Origin: Pseudomonas sp. JUb42
GTDB lineage: Bacteria > Pseudomonadota > Gammaproteobacteria > Pseudomonadales > Pseudomonadaceae
Assembly: GCF_024807945.1 (NCBI RefSeq)
Contig: NZ_JANUFD010000010.1
Location: 124,001-188,000, forward strand
Length of the DNA stretch: 64,000 nucleotides
Direction of reading: 5' to 3'
The notes beneath the pieces are model-generated. The model ran no database searches and was not told where the DNA came from. It saw nothing but the letters and a program-made list of their open reading frames with translations. Made by a program: the position numbers and the translations under genes. This document shows, piece by piece, positions 60,963 to 64,000 of this stretch (positions are counted from its first letter, which is position 1; each line of letters begins with the position of its first letter).

Positions 60963-61295
60963 ATGCGCCCAATAAAACAGGCTGTTTATTCCAGCCGCAC
61001 GGCTGACAAGTTCGTTGTACGTCTGCCAGACGGCATGCGTGAACACATAGCTGAAGTGGCGAAAAACCACCACCGCAGCATGAACTCCGAAATCATCGCT
61101 CGACTCGAACAGAGCCTGGTTCAGGAAGGTGCTTTTGGCCAAGAGCCAAGCATGCGCCTTGACAGCCCTGAGTTGTCCTTGCACGAACGCGAGTTGCTGC
61201 AACGTTTTCGGCAACTGGCCCACCGCCAACAGAACGCTTTGCTTGCCCTTATCGCTCACGACACCGAAATGGCCGCAGCAGAAGCTGAAGCTTGA
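60963..61295 (+). CDS. amrZ: AmrZ (AlgZ) ribbon-helix-helix regulator
   Basis: AmrZ is a global DNA-binding regulator of alginate, c-di-GMP metabolism and motility in pseudomonads, and in P. fluorescens it represses flagellar genes. The 110-residue protein starts MRPIKQAVYSSRTADKF. It has the ribbon-helix-helix (KFVVRLPDGMREHIAEVAKN, then HRSMNSEIIARLEQSL) and the AmrZ-specific C-terminal part (RLDSPELSLHERELLQRFRQ). It closely matches P. aeruginosa AmrZ as remembered. The frame is open upstream, but the ATG at 60963 gives the right protein. A terminator follows. Confidence 0.95.
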   Translation: MRPIKQAVYSSRTADKFVVRLPDGMREHIAEVAKNHHRSMNSEIIARLEQSLVQEGAFGQEPSMRLDSPELSLHERELLQRFRQLAHRQQNALLALIAHDTEMAAAEAEA

Positions 61296-61311
61296 TATGC
61301 AGAGCTACAAC

Positions 61312-61341
61312 AAAAAGCCGGCAGCCCTTGCCGGCTTTTTT
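61312..61341 (+). terminator. Rho-independent terminator of amrZ
   Basis: AAAAAGCCGGC and GCCGGCTTTTTT form a stem with loop AGCCCTT and a T run, 16 bases after the stop. Confidence 0.92.
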
Positions 61342-61372
61342 GTGCCTGCCGCAAGCTGACGACAGCGCCAAC

Positions 61373-61411
61373 AAAAATGCCCCGCATTGGTGGATGCGGG
61401 GCATTTTTTTG
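61373..61411 (-). terminator. Rho-independent terminator of mgtE
   Basis: AAAAATGCCCCGCAT and ATGCGGGGCATTTTTTT form a long stem with loop TGGTGG. A and T runs on both sides would allow action in both directions; it lies 20 bases after the mgtE stop. Confidence 0.9.
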
Positions 61412-61430
61412 AGCGCAGAGCAGGCTTGGG

Positions 61431-62873
61431 TTACATCAGGAAGATGGTCGCCAGGCCGAGGAAGATGAAGAAGCCGCCACTGTCGGTCACCGCAGTGATC
61501 ATCACGCTCGACCCCATGGCCGGATCGCGCCCCAGACGCGCCAGACCCATGGGGATGGTAACGCCCATGAGTGCCGCCAACAGCAGGTTCAGGGTCATCG
61601 CTGCGGTCATTACCACGCCCAGTGACCAGCTGTTATAGAGCAGGTAGGAAACGATACCGATCACGCCGCCCCAGATCACGCCGTTGATCAGAGAAACCGC
61701 CAGCTCCTTGCGGAGCAGGCGACTGGTATTGCCGGTGCTGACCTGGTCCAACGCCATGGCGCGCACGATCATGGTGATGGTCTGGTTGCCAGAGTTACCG
61801 CCGATACCCGCCACGATGGGCATCAACGCCGCCAGTGCGACCAACTTCTCGATGGAGCCTTCGAACAAGCCAATGACCCGCGAAGCGATAAACGCAGTGA
61901 TCAGGTTGACGGCCAGCCAGGCCCAACGGTTACGCAGAGAGCGCCAGACCGAGGCGAAGATATCTTCTTCTTCGCGCAGACCGGCCATGCTCAGGACTTC
62001 GCTCTCGCTCTCCTCACGGATCAGGTCAACCATCTCATCGATGGTCAGACGGCCGATCAGCTTGCCGTTCTTATCGACCACCGGGGACGAGATCAGGTCG
62101 TAACGCTCGAAGGCCTGGGCCGCGTCGTAGGCGTCTTCATCCGGATGGAAACTCACCGGATCGTTGGCCATGACTTCTCCAACCTGCTTGTCGGGATCGT
62201 TGACCAGCAGACGCTTGATCGGCAGCACGCCCTTGAGAATGCCGTCGTAGTCAACAACAAACAGCTTGTCGGTATGGCTCGGCAGCTCTTTGAGGCGGCG
62301 CAGGTAACGCAGGACCACTTCCAGGCTGACGTCTTCGCGGATGGTGACCATCTCGAAGTCCATCAGCGCACCGATCTGATCCTCTTCGTAGGACAGCGCC
62401 GAACGTACACGCTCGCGCTGCTGCACATCCAGAGCTTCCATCAGCTCATGAACGACATCACGGGGCAGTTCGGGGGCAAGGTCAGCCAGTTCGTCGGCGT
62501 CCATTTCCTTGGCCGCCGCCAACAACTCGTGATCGTCCATGTCGGCGATCAGGGTTTCACGAACAGAATCGGATACTTCGAGGAGGATGTCGCCGTCGCG
62601 CTCGGCCTTGACGAGCTGCCAGACCGTCAGACGCTCTTCGAGGGGCAATGCTTCGAGGATATAGGCAACGTCAGCGGAGTGCAGATCATCGAGCTTGCGT
62701 TGCAGCTCGACGAGATTTTGCCGATGCACCAGGTTTTCCACACGATCCTGGTTCTGACCTTCCTGGCGGTGAGTCAGGTCTTCGACAACACGCTGGCGCT
62801 GCAGCAGCTCGACGACCTGAGCCAGTCGATCCTGCAAGCTTTCCTGCGTCTTTTTTACTTCGATTTCGGTCAT
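61431..62873 (-). CDS. mgtE: MgtE magnesium transporter
   Basis: MgtE is a Mg2+ channel gated by its cytoplasmic domains. The 480-residue protein has the helical N domain (residues 25-150, DADELADLAPELPRDVVHEL), two CBS domains (VSFHPDEDAYDAAQAFERYD and VVDKNGKLIGRLTIDEMV) and five C-terminal membrane segments with the pore pattern (LVALAALMPIVAGIGGNSG, then NQTITMIVRA and LLAALMGVTIPMGLARLG). The start at 62873 (MTEIEVKKTQESLQ) follows GGAG; the longer frame has no support. Region 62874-63194 upstream holds no other gene. Confidence 0.95.
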   Translation of the reverse strand: MTEIEVKKTQESLQDRLAQVVELLQRQRVVEDLTHRQEGQNQDRVENLVHRQNLVELQRKLDDLHSADVAYILEALPLEERLTVWQLVKAERDGDILLEVSDSVRETLIADMDDHELLAAAKEMDADELADLAPELPRDVVHELMEALDVQQRERVRSALSYEEDQIGALMDFEMVTIREDVSLEVVLRYLRRLKELPSHTDKLFVVDYDGILKGVLPIKRLLVNDPDKQVGEVMANDPVSFHPDEDAYDAAQAFERYDLISSPVVDKNGKLIGRLTIDEMVDLIREESESEVLSMAGLREEEDIFASVWRSLRNRWAWLAVNLITAFIASRVIGLFEGSIEKLVALAALMPIVAGIGGNSGNQTITMIVRAMALDQVSTGNTSRLLRKELAVSLINGVIWGGVIGIVSYLLYNSWSLGVVMTAAMTLNLLLAALMGVTIPMGLARLGRDPAMGSSVMITAVTDSGGFFIFLGLATIFLM

Positions 62874-63194
62874 AGGCGAACTCCACCCCCAGCGGAGGAG
62901 CACGCCGGGGGATCAATCAGTTAGTGCATGATTGTTGAATCGTACGGTCAAGTAACTACTGGGTAAGTCCATGGAGGTTTTCCACAAGCCCCGGCGGGGC
63001 TGACGGGCGCAATGATACACCGCTTGGGCATGCCGGAGGCGACAAAATTCAACCTGAAACAAATGCTTGCAACACACACTTGAGTCAACGAGGAAACATT
63101 TAATAGTGCGACGTTACATTCAGCCAAGAAAACACGCTCGCCGGAAAAAAAGCGCTTGGCTAGGCTATCGTTCTGCCGTCAAGGAGGACGTCGA

Positions 63195-63701
63195 ATGCCA
63201 GCCTACCGCCCAGGAATATTGCTTGCCACCCTGATCTGCCTGCCCGCCATGTCTTCGGCCACCCTGGTCAATCGTTGCGAGGACGCAGAGGGCAATATCA
63301 CCTTCACCACCCTCTCCTGCCCGATGAACCACGAACGCACTGTACAACACGCATATAACCCGCCACCCGGAGGCGGATTTGCCGTGCTGCCACCGGCAGA
63401 ATCACGCCAGCAATACAACCGCAGGAGCGCCGGCAAGCCGATAAAGGAAGAGGAGATTCTGGTTGTAGGGGAATGGCAGGACGGCTGCGGCAATCGCCTG
63501 AGCCCCGAACAACGCCGCAAGGCAATCATGAATCATCAGACACCGCCCGGTATGACCCGTCGGGATGTGGAAAATATGCTGGGCAGGCCTGATCGCATCA
63601 CCAGCCGCAATGGCGAGCAGCACTTCACCTATAAAAACGAGGAAGGTCGCAGCAATAGCGTGATATTTGATCTGGATGGGTGTGTGAAAGGTAAGAAGTA
63701 G
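63195..63701 (+). CDS. Exported DUF4124/SmpA-like protein
   Basis: A 168-residue protein with a signal peptide (GILLATLICLPAMSSA) followed by a DUF4124-like block (LVNRCEDAEGNITFTTLSCP). The C-terminal part resembles the SmpA/BamE-like fold (PGMTRRDVENMLGRPDRITS, then GEQHFTYKNEEGRSNSVIFD). It may be a periplasmic or envelope protein; no function is established. GGAGG stands before ATG at 63195, favouring it over the ATG at 63156. Cysteines in RCEDA and LSCP may pair. Confidence 0.65.
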   Translation: MPAYRPGILLATLICLPAMSSATLVNRCEDAEGNITFTTLSCPMNHERTVQHAYNPPPGGGFAVLPPAESRQQYNRRSAGKPIKEEEILVVGEWQDGCGNRLSPEQRRKAIMNHQTPPGMTRRDVENMLGRPDRITSRNGEQHFTYKNEEGRSNSVIFDLDGCVKGKK

Positions 63702-63723
63702 CTCCAACAGCACACAGCGAACT

Positions 63724-63794
63724 GTAGGAGCTGCCTAAGGCGGCGAAGGCGGCGCATCAGATAGACCCATTCGCAGCCTACGGCAGCTCCTACG
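63724..63794. repeat. Inverted repeat, GTAGGAGCTGCC type
   Basis: GTAGGAGCTGCCTAAGGCGG and an inverted CAGCCTACGGCAGCTCCTAC flank about 30 bases, a REP-like element of another sequence class. Confidence 0.75.
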
Positions 63795-63827
63795 CGATCT
63801 CATTCCAGATAAAAGACGCTGAAAAGC

Positions 63828-63859
63828 AAAAAGCCCATATCTTTCGATATGGGCTTTTT
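63828..63859. terminator. Rho-independent terminator
   Basis: AAAAAGCCCATATC and GATATGGGCTTTTT form a perfect 14-bp stem with A and T runs on both sides, just after the tRNA on the minus strand. It would end tRNA transcription. Confidence 0.92.
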
Positions 63860-63865
63860 GGTGTA

Positions 63866-63942
63866 TGGTGCACTCGACAGGATTCGAACCTGTGACCGCT
63901 CGGTTCGTAGCCGAGTACTCTATCCAGCTGAGCTACGAGTGC
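63866..63942 (-). tRNA. tRNA-Arg (anticodon ACG)
   Basis: The minus strand gives a full cloverleaf: acceptor GCACTCG/CGAGTGC then A and encoded CCA, D arm GCTCAGCTGGATAGAGT, anticodon stem CTCGG/CCGAG with loop CTACGAA, and T loop TTCGAAT. Confidence 0.96.
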
Positions 63943-64000
63943 ATGTGGTACTTGATAAACCAGATTACCCCTGGTTAAAGCCAGTTATCTACATTACTGT

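Noticed and set aside
1703..63794. A CRISPR array among the repeated sequences
   Set aside because: The repeats are scattered, paired and inverted, with no regularly spaced direct repeats or cas genes.

Overview
The window is chromosomal DNA of a Pseudomonas, most likely of the P. fluorescens complex. The evidence is the flgBC(D)-cheR-cheV-flgA-flgM-flgN-flgZ order, an AmrZ regulator with an AlgU-type promoter, DUF1652 and other Pseudomonas-type small proteins, and many REP/REPIN repeats. Species is inferred, not proven. Coding density is high and most genes share one base composition. The clear exception is about 25.1-28.9 kb, which is AT-richer and repeat-bounded.

Layout. 0-6.4 kb: flagellar and chemotaxis genes. 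flgD (cut by the window edge), flgC and flgB follow an RpoN promoter; cheR and cheV are on the same strand; flgA (RpoN-type promoter), flgM (FliA-type promoter), flgN and the PilZ brake flgZ are on the other strand. 6.4-9.2 kb: a YcaD-like MFS transporter and a gamma-glutamylpolyamine-synthetase-like enzyme. 9.4-17 kb: a probable flagellin-glycan module (giant FgtA-like glycosyltransferase, TylF-type methyltransferase, Fe(II)/2OG-oxygenase-like protein) next to a histidine kinase and a receiver-TPR protein. 17.5-19.2 kb: the first of three methyl-accepting chemotaxis proteins.

19.3-23 kb: hexuronate oxidation (exported lactonase, ExuT-like MFS, uronate dehydrogenase) around a divergent promoter region with palindromic operators. 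23-29 kb: two LysE-family exporters and an AraC regulator, with an accessory islet between the exporters. The islet holds a PAAR-amidase type VI effector, a candidate immunity protein and a relic of a second immunity gene, and is framed by an imperfect direct repeat. 29-33.6 kb: copper genes (oprC, SCO1/SenC, PCuAC, DUF2946) plus a GNAT enzyme.

34-46 kb: a second chemoreceptor, then three TonB-dependent receptors with three different metal- or cofactor-type controls. These are a cobalamin riboswitch, a Zur-like box followed further on by a DUF4198 protein, and a Fur-like box. A TetR/MFS pair lies among them. 45.8-51.2 kb: a third chemoreceptor, then an MHS transporter, an M20 peptidase and a divergent LysR. 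51.3-59.5 kb: catabolic genes with LysR regulators (Tat-signal MmgE/PrpD protein, Ldh-family dehydrogenase, ACS-type MFS, enolase-superfamily enzyme). The operator before the enolase gene has the same architecture as the one at the uronate locus. 59.7-64 kb: two arginine tRNAs, small membrane proteins, amrZ, mgtE and an exported protein.

Most notable points: the effector/immunity islet with its decayed second immunity gene, the shared operator joining two loci 37 kb apart, the three receptors with distinct controls, and the glycan-modification cluster beside the flagellar genes. All functions are read from sequence without database searches.
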